Assembly: GCA_014529385.2 (NCBI GenBank)
Contig: CM043957.1
Span: 70,825,003 to 70,889,002 of the forward strand
Origin: Adiantum capillus-veneris
Taxonomy: Eukaryota; Streptophyta; Polypodiopsida; Polypodiales; Pteridaceae
Length of the DNA: 64,000 nucleotides
Direction of reading: 5' to 3'
Each line of letters opens with the position of its first letter. Positions within the stretch are counted from its first letter, which is position 1. Shown in pieces: positions 24,225 through 36,516 of the stretch. Made by a program: the position numbers and the translations under genes. The notes beneath the pieces were generated by a model. It was not told the DNA's origin and did no database searches. It was given only the letters and a program-made list of their open reading frames with translations.

Positions 24225-27200
24225 GAGAAGGGCAAAACAAAAGTGGTAAGCATAATTTGTTTGGAGAAGAAAGAGGATTATTTGGGAGCTATGGTCATGC
24301 CTGTAGGTAAGAGGGTTACAAGAGATCATGACATGAGTGATGCAAGTCCCAGTCATAAAAGAGGGAAACAGGTTGAAACAGGTACAGGTAAAAAGAAGAA
24401 GAAGAGAAAGCCCAGGAAACATTACAATGCATCCGACTTTCCTTTGGGAGAAGGGCAACCAAATTATAGTTTAAGGGCTGATTTGGTGGGTAGAAAGACT
24501 GATGTTACCTTTGGGCAACTCATGGAGATGTGTCCCAAGTTAAAGAGGCAATGGAAGCACGTAGTCAATCCCATGAAGAAGGAGCCTGCAAGGGGGTCAG
24601 TGAGAGTCTTGTCTTTGAATGAGTTACTTGACATATGTCCTACTATGGATGCATGGCATAAGAGGAAGTGCATTGGAGAGGCTTATATTGATGGAGGTGC
24701 ACAGGTATGTGTTATTACTCAAGCTTGTGTATCAAAGTTGGGACTCAACATGGTGAAGAATTCAGGTTTTCGCATAAATCTTGCCAACCAATCAAGGGTG
24801 AGGTGCTTGGGAGTTGTAAAGGACTTGGAGGTGGATGTATTTGATGTTAAAGTTCTGGTCAATTGCCATGTTATGCCCGCGGGTATTGGTGCTTTCCCTC
24901 TCATCCTTGGAAGACCATGGTTACAGGCAACCAAAGCTATACAGGATTGGGGACATGGTACCATCACTCTCTACAATAGAAGGGGTGATAAGAAGAGGTT
25001 TGACATGGCTATAAAGAAATCTTTGGATGCTGATTTTGATGAGAAAAGTGATGAAGAAGAGTACTCAAGTGAAGAAGAAGACAATGGGGATGAGGGCAGT
25101 GAAGTGGAAGATAGCAGCGATAGTGATCTAGATGTTTCCTCCTTGTTTCTTGAAGAAGAGCATGATGAGAAACAAAGATTTCTTGGCCTTATGGAGAATG
25201 AGGATATCTATAGTCCTTATGAGAAAATTGAAGAGCTGATGCAACCCAAAGTTCAACCTAATGTCAAATAGGAGCTGATACAAGGTATGTTGTCTTCCGA
25301 CTTGACTAGTCATGAGAAGGGTGAGTACCTACATATGATACAACAATTTCCCCATTTATTCATCACTTCTTATGAGGAAATTAGAGGCTTTAAGGGAGAG
25401 GAAATCCACATTCCAATCAAGGAAGGAGCTCAGCCCGTACGCCAAAAGCTAAGGAGAATGGGACAGGTACAACTTAATGCTTTAAAGGAAGAGGTAGACA
25501 AGCTTCTTGAAGCAGGTTTCATATGTCCTGTGAGCACTGCAGAATGGGTGAGTCCTGTTGTTGTCACACCCAATAAGGATGGAAAGTGGAGGATATGTGT
25601 TGATTTTAAGCCTCTAAACGCAGCCATGAAGAGGGATCCATACCCTCTTCCTTTCATAGATGACATACTTGATTCTATTGCAGGGCATGAAAGGTATAGC
25701 GTATGTGATGGATTCTCTGAATATTTTCAGCTCACCTTGGCTTTGGAAGATCGAAAGAAGACCACATTTATCACGCCATGTGGATGCTTTTGTTATTGTG
25801 TGCTTCCTTTTGGTCTTATGAATGGCTGTGCGTGGTATCAAAAGCGCGTCAACAAGGTGTTCTCTCCCTTTCTTGGCAAGTTTGTGAAGGATCTTATTGA
25901 TGACTTTTGTGTTTATAGCTCTAGAAAGGATCATTGTGCAAAGATTGGGATGGAATTGAAGCAATATGATGAAAGTGGAGGTCAACTCAACCCAAAGAAA
26001 TGTCATCTTGCTCAACCAAGAGTGAAGTTTTTGGGGCATATGATCTCAGAGAATGGGATTGAAGCGGATCCTAACAAAGTGAAGGCTTTGGTGCTCCTCC
26101 CATCACCTAAAGATACATAGCAACTTTCTACTTTTATTCAAAAGGTGAAGTATATGGCAAGGTTCATTCCTTTGTCCTCTCAACTTCTTTATCCTCTACA
26201 ACAAGTAGCAAGGTTGGATCCTCTACAATGGACAAATGAATGTGAAGAGGTTTTCCAAGGTATCAAAGAGGTTCTTGGTTCTCTTCCTGCTATGCAAGCT
26301 CCTAATTGGGATAAGGAGTTTTATGTGAATCCATCAGTAGGTGAGGATGCTATTGGAGCTATGCCTCTTCAACGAGGTAACAATTCCCACTACATGAAGC
26401 CTATCTATTGTGCTAGCAGGGTGAAGCTAGAGGTGGAGAGAGGCTATACTGAGGTGGAGCTCATTATGGTGAGTGTGATTTATGCATGTAGAAGGTTTAA
26501 GCACTACCTTCTCCCTAAACCATTCACATTCCTCATTAGCTACACTCTTCTACCTCAATTGGTGAATAGCCCTACTTTGTCAAAGAGGCTCATGAAGTGG
26601 ATTGTGGAGCTACATGAATTCCAATTCTCTTTTCTTGTTGAGGAGAGTACAAGGGCTACATTGGCTGATTTGCTTACCTATAAGGAAAGCCCTCTTCTTC
26701 TTAAGGAGGATGCAGTGAAGAAGCAACACATGGAAGCTCCTGACATAGACAATGCCTATCTATTGTTTTTTGATGGCTCTTATAGGAAAGCGCATGGTGA
26801 AGCTTCAGGAGGTGTGGTAGTTTATGATCCTCAAGGTGCTTTTGTAACTAAAAGGAGTTTGAAGCTTACAGCACAAAGCAACAATGAAGCTGAGTATGCT
26901 ACTTTGGAGAAAGGTCTCAACCTTTGCCTTGAGCTTGGCATCCGTCGTGTGAGGGTAAGAGGTGATGCTCTTTTGGTGGTGAAGCAAGTACTTGGGGTGT
27001 AGCAAAGTAAGAATCCAAGGCTGAAAAATATGTGTTTTCAAGTGAAGAATCTGCTTAAGCATTTTGAAGCTTGGAGTTTAAGGCATGTGGACAGGTCTCA
27101 AAATGAAGAAGCACATGGTGCAGCACAAGCTTCAATTGGGCAATTGTATGTGATAAGGGCTGATTCTCCTCTTTATTTGGGAAGGGAAGCTTTAGAGAGG

Positions 27201-28562
27201 GAGGAAGAGTTTCTACAAACAAGTATGCTTTCATCAGAGTTGGAAAAGCCAAAAAAGTACGCCTTCCTACGTCGTGCCAAAAGGTATGTGCTACTTGGTG
27301 ATGCCTTGTATATGAAGGGGGCTGATCTTGTGATGAGAAAAGTGCCTTGGAAAGAGAAAATTTACAAAATTTTAGAGGAGAATCATGAGGGTTCTTGTGG
27401 TGGTCACTTTGCTACAAAGATCACTTTGCATAAAGTCTTGCAGGAGGGTTATGTGTGGCCAAGTGTTCAACGTGATGTTCATCATTGGTGCAAGTCTTGT
27501 AAAGAGTGTCAAATCATGGCAAATAGGGTTCTCAAATCAGAAATTAGAGGCACCATTGTGGCTTATGATGTGTTTGAGAAGTGGGGTATTGATGCAATAG
27601 GTCCTCTACCTATGACAGCTAGAGGCAAATGTTACATACTTACTGTTGTTGACTATCTATCCAGGTGGGCCGAAGCCAAAGCTGTTAAGCACATCACGAG
27701 TAAAGATGTTTCCTTATTTATATATGAAGATATTTGCTGGAAATTTGGCATGCCATTGGAGTTACTTTCTGACAAGGGTCCAGGTTTCAGGGGAGAGTTG
27801 GTGGATTATCTATGTGAAAAGCTTCATGTGCATCGCAGGTTTACTACTCCATACTATCCCCAATGCAATGGCATGAATGAAAGGTTTAATGGAGAGCTCA
27901 TAAGGATGCTTACAAAGATGAAAAGAAACAATGTGAAGACTTGGGATTTAGAGCTACCTTGTGCTCTATGGGCTTATAGGACTGCCATCAAATCAGGTAC
28001 TGGTTTTTCTCCCTTCCATCTAGTTTTTGGCAAAGAGGCTTTACTTCCTATTGAGGTGGAGATACCATCCTTGAAGATGATGCTAAAGCTTGAAGAAGAG
28101 CCCAAGGATGCATTCAAGGAAAGACTTTTATATTTGCAATGTGTACAATTGGATAGGGTGTTAGCTTTTGAGCATTATGAGCAGGTCTTGAAGAAGAATC
28201 AAGCAAAGGCAAATGAGAAGGTAAAGAACAAGGACATCAAGAAGGGTGACATGGTGCTTCGTTAAAATAGTAAGCTTGATAGCACTTTTCAAAAGAAATT
28301 TCAAATCAAGTGGCAAGGTCCTTTCTTGGTCTTAAACAGGTTTCCGAATGGCACATATCAGCTTGCTGACTTGGATAGTACCCCGCATAAAGCACGTGTG
28401 AATGGCTACAGGTTGAAGAAGTATATTGCAAGGTTGATGACTGTGATTGAGGATGAGCCTTCTTTTGAAGAATTTGCTGATCATGTGGTTAATGATGAAG
28501 ATGAGTTGAAGACTCCCTCATGTGGTTTACAGGATCTCTTTTGTGCTGCTGATCATGAATGA
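24225..28562 (+). pseudogene. Pol of the Tat-type element (PR-RT-RH-aRH-IN)
   Basis: Protease: YIDGGAQVCVITQ around 24684 with DGG instead of DSG, and ending LGRPWL. RT: 25540-26100, with WRICVDFKPLN, LPFGLMNG, and the catalytic box LIDD at 25893 where YXDD is usual, then FLGHMISENGIEADP. First RNase H: 26300-26640. Second, archaeal-type RNase H: FFDGSYRK near 26770, NNEAEYATLEKGL, RGDALLVVKQ. Integrase: zinc region with HEGSCGGHF and CKSCKECQ (27390-27510), then WGIDAIGPL, LLSDKGPGF and GMNERFNGEL holding the D-D-E triad. It ends at TGA 28560. Four in-frame stops interrupt it; at 26118 the context requires Gln, so CAG to TAG. The enzymes would process Gag-Pol, copy RNA to DNA and integrate it. 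Confidence 0.85.
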
Positions 28563-28589
28563 TCTAGCAGGCTGTGGTGTGGCAAACTA

Positions 28590-29461
28590 TGTTGGGCGCA
28601 TTTCTGACACCCCGTTTTTTGTAAATTTGTACATACGGACATGACGCCCGATGTCAAAAGGGCGTGTGGGCTTTCTTTTTGTGGGTTTTTTAGCCTGCTT
28701 TAGCAAGCACATGTACATGCACTGCAAGTCGCTAGTCTAGTGACAGCTGTCGGGCTACTATAAGTGCCCGTGAGTGAGTTTTTTGAAGTGAGCCTTGTAT
28801 ATAACTTAAACTCATGTAAAAACTAAAAAAGGTCAGTCAAATATCAGAATTTTGCAGGTTTTGGGTCGTGGTGGCTTCTTGATGCTTTTGGATGCAGTTT
28901 TTTGCCCTCGACTAGCCTTCCTACGCGTAGTCGGGCCATGGCAGCTTGCTGTTCGCGCCAATTTTGCACATAGAGGTACATAGAATTGAAATTTGTGGTC
29001 TTCAGAGATTTTGTTGTAGAAAATGCAGAGAATTGTTGAGGCTTGAAATCATCCCTTTTGGAGTTGTGGTTTGGGAGATACAGTCTGTTTCCCGCAGCGC
29101 ACAGGATATGGCAGCTTGCAGGCAGTTTGGTGTATGGTAGATTGTGGAAGCTCTCTTGTTTGGAGATGTGTGTACACTTCAAAATTGTGTTTTTGAAGAG
29201 TTATTTGGTGAAGGTGAAAGCTCTTTCCCTCAAGTGCATTGGTCGGCGTGTGCTGTAAATCCATGCCAGGGTAAGTGCTTCTTAATTTTCATGGTGGTAT
29301 TTTGGGTGGGCGTGTGCTGGTAAATTCCCAAGAGATCACTTGTCTTTGAGTTGTGGTTTTATTGAGGTTCTTTTGATAACATTTGTGGTGCTGATCTTGT
29401 GTCTTCAACGCTCTTGGGTGACATCGCTATAGAGGTGTTCTAGTTTGCTTGTTTCCCAACA
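28590..29461 (+). repeat. 3' LTR of the Tat-type element
   Basis: 872 bp, same length as the left LTR. Followed by ACGT, matching the four bases before 22317. Confidence 0.95.
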
Positions 29462-29572
29462 ACGTCCCATACGTGAGCCAGTTGTCTGTATGACTGATAA
29501 TTGGTGCAGTGAGGAGGTTCAATGAAACCAAGAGCAACATCTTGATTTTCAACATTGTTGTCCTTTTGCAAC

Positions 29573-29716
29573 CACTTGGGTCTAAATGGTAACTCCATTT
29601 ATAACTCACTTGAGTAATGTAAAGGAGTAACCACAACTAAGAGTCACTTGGGTCTAAATGGTAACTCCATTTATAGCTCATTTGAGTACTGTAAAGGAGT
29701 CACCACAACTAAGAGT
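29573..29716. repeat. tandem duplication, two 72-bp units
   Basis: Units 29573-29644 and 29645-29716, starting cacttgggtctaaatgg, differ at about four positions. Confidence 0.9.
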
Positions 29717-32700
29717 TGTCCAAACGCATAACCAGTTTTTAGATCTTCTGAAGGTACTGGAATAATGCAAGAAAACCTTGGCGTAACTTTCCATGCAGTT
29801 GTGAGCCAAATTTCCTACTCGTGTGAGTATCTTGAAAAGTTCATAGATAGGGAGTGTCCTCTTGTTAGAATTCTGAACAGTTTGGAACACAAAGAACTCC
29901 ATGTTCATCCCTAATGAAGGTTACTTGCCAACATACTTTGTCAGCACACCTGGTAAGTCCTTGACGTATGAAAGTATTGACACAATATCCAACCCCACCA
30001 CAAGAGGTGTTCAAAGTCAAAAACCGTACTTGCAAATTCTAGAATAGGGAGAAAATCAACTATTCAGAAATGCGTTGTGCTAACGTATGCCCTTGGATAA
30101 CTGACAGTACTGAGGTGTGTTTTCCTCACGGTTTACAGACAGTCTTCCCATATGACTGGTAAACGGGGAATCACCGTAGTGTATAACATTGATCAACAAT
30201 GTCCGAAAGAACCATCGTGGTTAACTTGAAAAAAATCCACAACCGCCCAAACCGAGCCATGACCTCTGTTGGTGATTAGTAGACCCAAAAGTTATCTCAT
30301 AGAGATAGTGCACATAGAGTGCAAAATGCTTCATAAGCAACAACCTGAGGAATATGCATGCCATTCCAAATCAGCCTTTGCTAAACACTAGGGCCCATAA
30401 CACCTAGTGTGCATGCATTTAGCAAAACCTAACCCGAACATGTATATCCATAATGATCCGTGCCAATACTTATGGCAAATGTGATGTGCCTAGCACGCAT
30501 TAAAAGGAATGTAAATAGTTCTAAAAAGAAACTAAATACTTTTAGTTGCAATCTTTTGCAAGGCTTGTTGAAACGTCTGAATCACAATAGAAGGTGAATC
30601 ATTGATCACTTCTAGGTACAGACAATGAAACTTTTTCATTAACAAATTATAGCCTTGCTATATGTATAAACAACCATCTGTAATGTTGTTTAGCAGTACT
30701 TGTACCTTAACAAGTCGTTCTAAGTATCCGACAATTTCTGGCCACGAAATTGCTCCTGATACGTCGTGCTGAAAATGGTCTAGAAAACAGATGTGACCAG
30801 CACCTAGGGACTTTGTCGTGACACATAATTGAAATAATGGCGCCAGTGTCAGTCCAGAGACTCATATTCTCCACATGTGGAATATGTCTCATGTAAGGAT
30901 GTGTAAAAAAAAACATCCTTCAAGTACAAGACGTACTTGTGTGTGGAGGAACTGCAAAACACTCCGCGACAAGAGTGAGAGGGACCCTCATTATCTTGCT
31001 CCACACTGGCTAAACCAAACTCCTTGAGTTCGTAGACCATTTTGTATCCCACGTGACAACATGTGCCAAATTAAACCCTACAAGTAGGTTCGCAACATAA
31101 GACAGAAAGATAGAGTGGACACTTGGCCCAAACTACTTTGTGCTGACATGCCCTTGGCATGGCTCTGTAACATGCAAGCGTACTTAGATGTCTTGAAAAA
31201 CCAAGCAAAGCATACTGAAAATGGAATGACACCAAATCAATAGATGCGTACCTAGAGATTTGAACGTAATGTACACTTACTTGTATTCAAATGGAGATGA
31301 GCACATCCCCTACCTGAAAAAACAAACAGCATTGCACTGGGAACTCTGGGTGTTGCCTTTGCAATCCAAGCCCATGGATTAGAATCTACATAGTCAAACC
31401 CCTTGGTAAGACTCTTTGTAGAAACTGCTCAACTAGAAGATAACGGTAACCAACATAGTCAACCATGTGCAGAATGATTGGAAACAACTTGAAAAGTGTG
31501 TCTGTCCGCTACCGCGTGTGGTAGATTGTGGAATTCTTTCCTTGAAAGTATAGCTGGGAGAGATCAACTGTGATCCTCAATGCAGATCAAATTGTGATCC
31601 TTAATGCCTATGGGGTGATGTAACAATCACCTGCCGGGTCTTACCCCAAAACAATATGTCCATAGACACGCCGTAGTGCTATAGAGAGAGCAAGAAATCC
31701 ACAAAAGTGAACTGCCGAGCTCTTATGGACAGCCATGCTGTCACAACTCATTGCTGCATCTATACTTTCTTGTAGAGATGAGCTGCTATGAGTTGAAGAT
31801 TAGCAAAAACTCAACTTGAGTGTTGCACTGAAAACATGTAGTGCAAAAATGACACCCTAAACATCCGTAATGACAAGACTCTTCCTTGTCAATTAACGTC
31901 AATGTGTACTCCTCTGGGTAGAGCTGTTCGATCATGAGAACAATCATCCAAGAAATAGCAATAGGTGGGTCTTACCCTTGGCTTGACAACGGCTCTTAGC
32001 CTGTTTAGCTCATAGTCCGTCTGCAAAATAGTGTTCAATCGATGAACCAATGAAGACTAGTTTGAGTAGCATCTTAGCCACGTGCTAGCTGTGAGTTAGA
32101 GCACCTTCGCTCAAGCTGACTCATGAGCAAAACATGTATCAAAAGCTTCTTAGAAGATTTTCCCTTTTTTTTCTAAGAGAGAGAGATGGAGAACAAAAAG
32201 AAGAGCATGCTGGGCTGAGGAACTTTCCTTAACTTTCTAGTGTGTGTGTGCCCAGCATGTGTGCTCTTAGACATCTTATGCCTGACTGGCAACTTATCCT
32301 ATAAGCATGCAACAATTTGCCGGTATTACTCTCTCATCAAGAGAGGAAACAGCAAACACAAGCCACAGCTTGACCGACTTACCATGTATGGGGTCGTGAC
32401 TTGGCAAAAATGACTTAATATGGAACTTTGCCTATAAAATAAGTCCTAGAGTTAGGTTCCATTTAGTGGTATTGTGCATTGACTGCAACCATAAATTTAA
32501 ACAATCCAGAACTTAGTTTGTCAGTGACAGAGTATCTGGTGTGATAGCGGAATTGTAATCTCTGAAGCGGTGGAATTCATGCCACCTGGTTAGCATGCCT
32601 TGCATGCCCTAATTTTCTCATGATTCCAAGTACCTTGGCACCAGGGAGAAGCCTTGCTTTATGTAAAATTGTCAAAGCACTTTGTTTTACACAACCGACA

Positions 32701-34498
32701 GTATTTTCCAACTGAAATTGGTAAACATGGAAAAATAAATAAAACTAGATATGGTCTAACCTGGTCATCCTGCTGTAACCAGTTGCCTGGAGATGTCGGA
32801 ATAAAAACTCGGTCAAATGTAGAGCATAACGCTCTTTGTTCCATGAGAGAAAGTTGGCCTGAAATATCCTGCAGGCATATGGAGAAATTCCCCAAGGCGG
32901 TGTGCTCATAGCATACCCCAAACGGAAAGAATCTTAATGTAAAAAGTCGTAAATGGAAGCCTTGCTTCATATAAATATGTTTGTGTTGATAGCCAACGCA
33001 TGTGGCTGCAGATATCATAACAAAAAAGAATCGACGGTGGTGAGCCATTTCAATTGAAATTGACCAGTACTATGTGGTAAACATCCTCTGTCAGCTTCAA
33101 GAAACAGTAAGAAAGAGTCGGCCATGCTGAGAAACTTGTTGCCTGTAACAAGTGCAAAAATAGGCCGTGCCTGTCTCCTTGAGATACTTAAAAATAAGCT
33201 CCTGCCGTTAATGTATGCAACAAAATTTGAGTGCTTATGTGATGTGAGAGGCCGTGCCTATGCATGTTAGATATATGCAATAGAGGCGATGCATGTTCCA
33301 TCTAGGTCAAATGCTTCATAAGCAGTTGACAGCCCTGCTGTTGTTACATCACTTCGTGGTCGATGATTTGAAAGATGTATGGTAAGTGCATCACGTCATT
33401 CTCATACATTACCTGATGTAGAGATATGACCAAAATTGTGTCACCAGTTATGCCGATGACAATAAACCCAAAATCGATTGCGTACCTCATTAAGCTCATG
33501 CCTCCCGACCAATCTTGTCGATGCTAAAATTTAATGTATTGTCGAGGGGAAACTGCAAATAGTACGAAAGCAGTAACCCAACAATGGACTACACCGGCCG
33601 TGCTCATTAGCACCCTTGTACGGAGTCTTGCTCATGTCAATACCAGTCATAGCCTTATTGACCATTACTGCTAGGCAACGTTGCCGCCCTGCATAAACCA
33701 TGAGGGTAATCAACTTGATAAAAACAAAATTGAAAGAGGTTACCTTGTTTCCGTTCTTGTATTCGAATATGGTGTAGTCAAAGTCGTGTGTTGCTAATCA
33801 TGTGCTGATGTTGGCCTTACTTTGGCCAGTCAAAATTCATACCGAGGCCCCTCGTTGGCCTTATCGAGACGGTTCGTTTGTACCACGATTGTATGCGGGT
33901 CTAAAGGCTGTCACCATCCGTGTTGGACTTCGTGCATGAGTCAAGACGTAAAGTAAAAGTGTATGCACAATCTACGTAAGAACTGCATGCAAAAGGTAAT
34001 GCCCATCTGCAGAGGCTGAAGATGAAGTCCCGTGATGAAGCTGGAGCAAGATGATGCTTCGGATGCCCACAACCGGTTGCTCCCGGCACTTCGCATGGGG
34101 CTTGCCTCTGAACAGGGAGTGGATGCCCTAAAAAAATAAATATAACAAAGCTTTTTATAGCCGCTTACTGTGAGCGATGGCGAAGCCTGATGCGCCGACT
34201 GCCATGGCGCCCCCTATAGTGATCGCCCCGCCCCGGCCCTGTGTTGGGAGTTCCCTGGGATGGCGGTGCACACTGTCAAGCATGCCCTCGCGGCCATTGA
34301 TGCCAGGCTCCATTTCTCCCCCCCTCGCTACAAGCGGCTGTGCACACACGGGCTTTGAGTTTCGACCTCGCTGCAAGCGGCTGTGCACACACAGGCTTTC
34401 GGCTTCGACCTCCTTGCCTCTTAAGGAGCCATGCCCACGGCAGTCAAGGTCTTCTCCATCTCCTTCTTAGGGTGCTTGCAAGAGGGATTGCCCACGAC

Positions 34499-34503
<5 letters not shown>

Positions 34504-34534
<31 letters not shown>
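34504..34534. repeat. (GA)n microsatellite
   Basis: About 15 GA units within the leader of the 177-bp-LTR element. Confidence 0.9.
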
Positions 34535-34540
<6 letters not shown>

Positions 34541-34600
34541 AAGAGCGCCATGCCTCCATGCAACACCTTCCTCCCTGCTCCATAGCTCTCCCCTCCTCCA

Positions 34601-34612
34601 GCTCTGATACCA
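34601..34612 (-). promoter_or_regulatory. initiator-Met tRNA primer binding site, minus strand
   Basis: Plus-strand GCTCTGATACCA is the exact reverse complement of TGGTATCAGAGC and lies one base inside the LTR. It fixes the orientation of the element. Confidence 0.9.
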
Positions 34613-34613
34613 A

Positions 34614-34790
34614 TGTAAGACCTAGGGTAACTGAACATAGGATCCTCCTCCCTACCGCCCCTTATATAGGCCTAGCTCCTAGCTCTTGCCCTAAGCGGAT
34701 CCCCAGTCCGCACTGGTCCAGTCCAGGCACTTGGCCTAGGTCCCTGACCCCCTAGGTTGGGCCTTGCCCTGTAGGACCCTTGTCCTGACA
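34614..34790 (-). repeat. LTR (5' end of the minus-strand element)
   Basis: 177 bp, partner of 22052-22228, same TG and CA ends, about 12 mismatches. Followed by the TCACC target duplication. Confidence 0.9.
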
Positions 34791-34795
34791 TCACC

Positions 34796-35316
34796 GCCGT
34801 CGGGACAACAGGACCAGCCCATGCCCACTCCACCATCATCACCGCCAGGCCAAGAGACCACTAAAGAGGCCGAGACTGACAAGGAAAAAGAGTCTGATTT
34901 CACCCACCAAACGGAAGCTACACAACAAACTAACCGCGTCGAGCAACATGAAGAAAAGGAAGTTGAACCAACACCAGAGCAGACAACCGAGGATACGCAC
35001 AAGGAGGTGGATGAAACTGATAAAGAGCAAGATACAGAAAAAGAGCAAACCACTACATATGAGGAAGAAATCGGGACTGAGAAGGCGGAAAGGCTTGCAA
35101 CCAAAGAAATTGTAAGGGTTGAGACAACACAGGTTGTTTCCACTCAGCCAAAAACTGTCGAGGTTTCAAAACCTCAATGATGGCAAAGGAAAATCAACCA
35201 TCTCTATAGAAACACCAGCAATAACAACACATCAAGAAGCGACACAAGAGGGTGCCGGCACATCTCAACTTGCAAGATAGGAGGAGTGGCAGTCCAATGA
35301 TGAAGTCATTCTACAA
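34796..35316 (+). pseudogene. E1 charged linker, second half
   Basis: Continues the frame cut at 22051. It starts proline-rich (PSGQQDQPMPTPPSSPPGQ) and becomes a long Glu/Thr/Lys-rich stretch up to a TGA at 35178. A one-step frame change near 35170 leads into the next frame (SIETPAITTHQEATQEG), with a TAG at 35278, and then into the coiled-coil segment. The local open frame appears to start upstream at 34764, but those codons belong to the inserted LTR. E2 has a comparable charged linker. Confidence 0.6.
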
Positions 35317-36291
35317 GTGAACGAGTATGCAAGGCAGATGCAAATCATGACGGAGAAACTCCGCTCAGCAGCCTTTAACCGCAGTACTAAAGCCAAAGAA
35401 TTAGAAATGGTCATCGATGCTCTTCAAGGCGAGCTCGACGACAGAATGTCTACTATCACTGATCTTCAACGGCAAGTACAAGAGCTAAAGACTGAAGCAG
35501 AATGGCATCAGATAGCCAGGGACAGCCAACAAAAGGAAATGGAAGAGTTGGGTGACCTCCTGACTAAGTTATCTGATGCATGCAAAGTGAAAGATGAGCA
35601 GTTGACAGAGGTGACAAATGAACTTCTTACCACCTCTCTGTCCGCTCAAAAGATTCAAGTACAATTAGATGTAGCAAACGCATCTCTGCAGTATTCGGAA
35701 CAAAGAATTAATGATCAGGCCACTTTCTTGTGGCAATTAAGAGAAAATCTAGCCGTGGCCTTGATCAAGGGAACAGATGAGGTGTATAAAGCACTTGAAA
35801 TGAAAAACAAAGAATTAGAGTTGAAGCTGGAGCAGTCACAACACAGAGACCTGGCACTCATGCGGGTCCAAAGAGAGGAGGAGCTCCTTAAAGAGATTCC
35901 AAAATTGAAAAGAGTGAACCAACTCCTCAAAGATGGAAAGCCAGATACACAGGAAAAGGCCGGCACTTCAGAGCCGCCCCAAGTGGAAATCCCCTTGGTC
36001 TCATTTGCTGACTTTGAGACGCAGTCTATAGCAAAGTCGAGTGAAGGAGAAGATTTTCAAGTCCAAATCAGAGAGGAAGACACAGTGCCGATGGTCCAAC
36101 TGTCAAAGGCTGAAGAAGATGCACTGAAGGACAAGATCGCCTTGGAGGTAGATGAGCAGTGGAAGGCAGCTATGGATTGGGAGTTGAGAGTTTTACACAC
36201 TGTCAACGTCACACAGCTCACTCCCAATCAAACCAATGCTCAATGGCACCAACAATCCCTGCCATACCCTCTCATCAAGGTTGAACTCTGA
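35317..36291 (+). pseudogene. E1 coiled-coil region
   Basis: An uninterrupted 324-codon frame. Residues 1-210 are a long amphipathic coiled coil, with heptad-like Leu spacing and repeated LQ/EL pairs (MVIDALQGELDDRMSTITD, LQRQVQELKTEAEW, KNKELELKLEQSQHRD). The remainder is acidic and Ser/Thr-rich. No enzymatic motif is visible. It ends 38 bp before the copia insertion. In E2 the equivalent stretch (61353-61037, minus) is also coiled coil and Gln/Glu-rich. A structural or multimerising role is inference. Confidence 0.6.
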
Positions 36292-36328
36292 CAGGTAAAG
36301 GAAAGATTATACAAGGATATGTAAGAAG

Positions 36329-36514
36329 TGTTGGGGTATAGGCGTATGTGCCTTGCCCGGCCGCCCAGAGTCTGGGCGCCCACTGACTTGTATACCTTAT
36401 ACATAGCATAAGTGTATAGGGGGCTGTTCACTCTTGGAGTCTCCCCACCCACATCGTGTCTGTCTCCTTCTCTCTCTCTCACTCTCCATCTGTGGTGCTC
36501 CCCGATCCCCTTCA
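36329..36514 (+). repeat. 5' LTR of the copia element
   Basis: 186 bp, TGTTGGGGTA to CCCCTTCA. It contains the inverted repeat GGCCGCCCAGA/TCTGGGCGCC and a (CT)n tract. Partner 39930-40115. Confidence 0.95.
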
Positions 36515-36516
36515 AT

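Larger units (their letters stand above)
22317..29461 (+). mobile_element. Ty3/gypsy element, Tat-type (dual RNase H), nearly complete
   Basis: A 7,145-bp unit with two 872-bp LTRs, inverted ends TGTTGGG/CCCAACA, and a 4-bp ACGT duplication on both sides. A primer site TGGTGCCCGCC starts at 23195, just after the left LTR; it does not match initiator Met. Gag, protease, RT, RNase H, a second archaeal-type RNase H and integrase lie in one continuous frame broken only by five stops (24222, 25269, 26118, 27000, 28263), with no frameshift. The second RNase H assigns it to the Tat lineage. LTRs differ at about 17 positions (about 2 percent), so it is younger than its host element. No clear purine tract precedes the right LTR. 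Confidence 0.9.
29462..34613 (-). other. interior of the 177-bp-LTR element; no assigned gene
   Basis: About 5.1 kb that should be the body of the minus-strand LARD-like element. No recognisable Gag or Pol motif. Minus-strand stretches look locally exon-like: about 32762-33020 ends in GACCAG|GTTAGA, with TTTCAG|TTGG some 50 bases on. About 33725-33800 (FDYTIFEYKNGN) ends AACAAG|GTAACC, with TATGCAG|GG about 55 bases on. These could be fragments of a captured cellular gene with introns or chance. A GC-rich, (GA)n-containing leader lies at 34150-34600. Confidence 0.35.
22052..34790 (-). mobile_element. non-coding LTR element with 177-bp LTRs (LARD-like), hosting a Ty3 element
   Basis: Two 177-bp direct repeats (22052-22228, 34614-34790) bound it, flanked by a perfect TCACC duplication (22047-22051, 34791-34795). 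Next to the right LTR the plus strand reads GCTCTGATACCA, the complement of the initiator-Met primer site, and next to the left LTR lies a C-run that is a purine tract on the other strand. The element is therefore minus-strand. Excluding the nested Ty3 unit its interior is about 5.2 kb with no reading frame longer than about 130 codons. It fits a large retrotransposon derivative. The LTRs differ at about 12 of 177 positions. Confidence 0.85.

Noticed and set aside
23691-24458. 255-codon minus-strand frame
   Set aside because: Antisense shadow of the Gag and early Pol of the Tat element.
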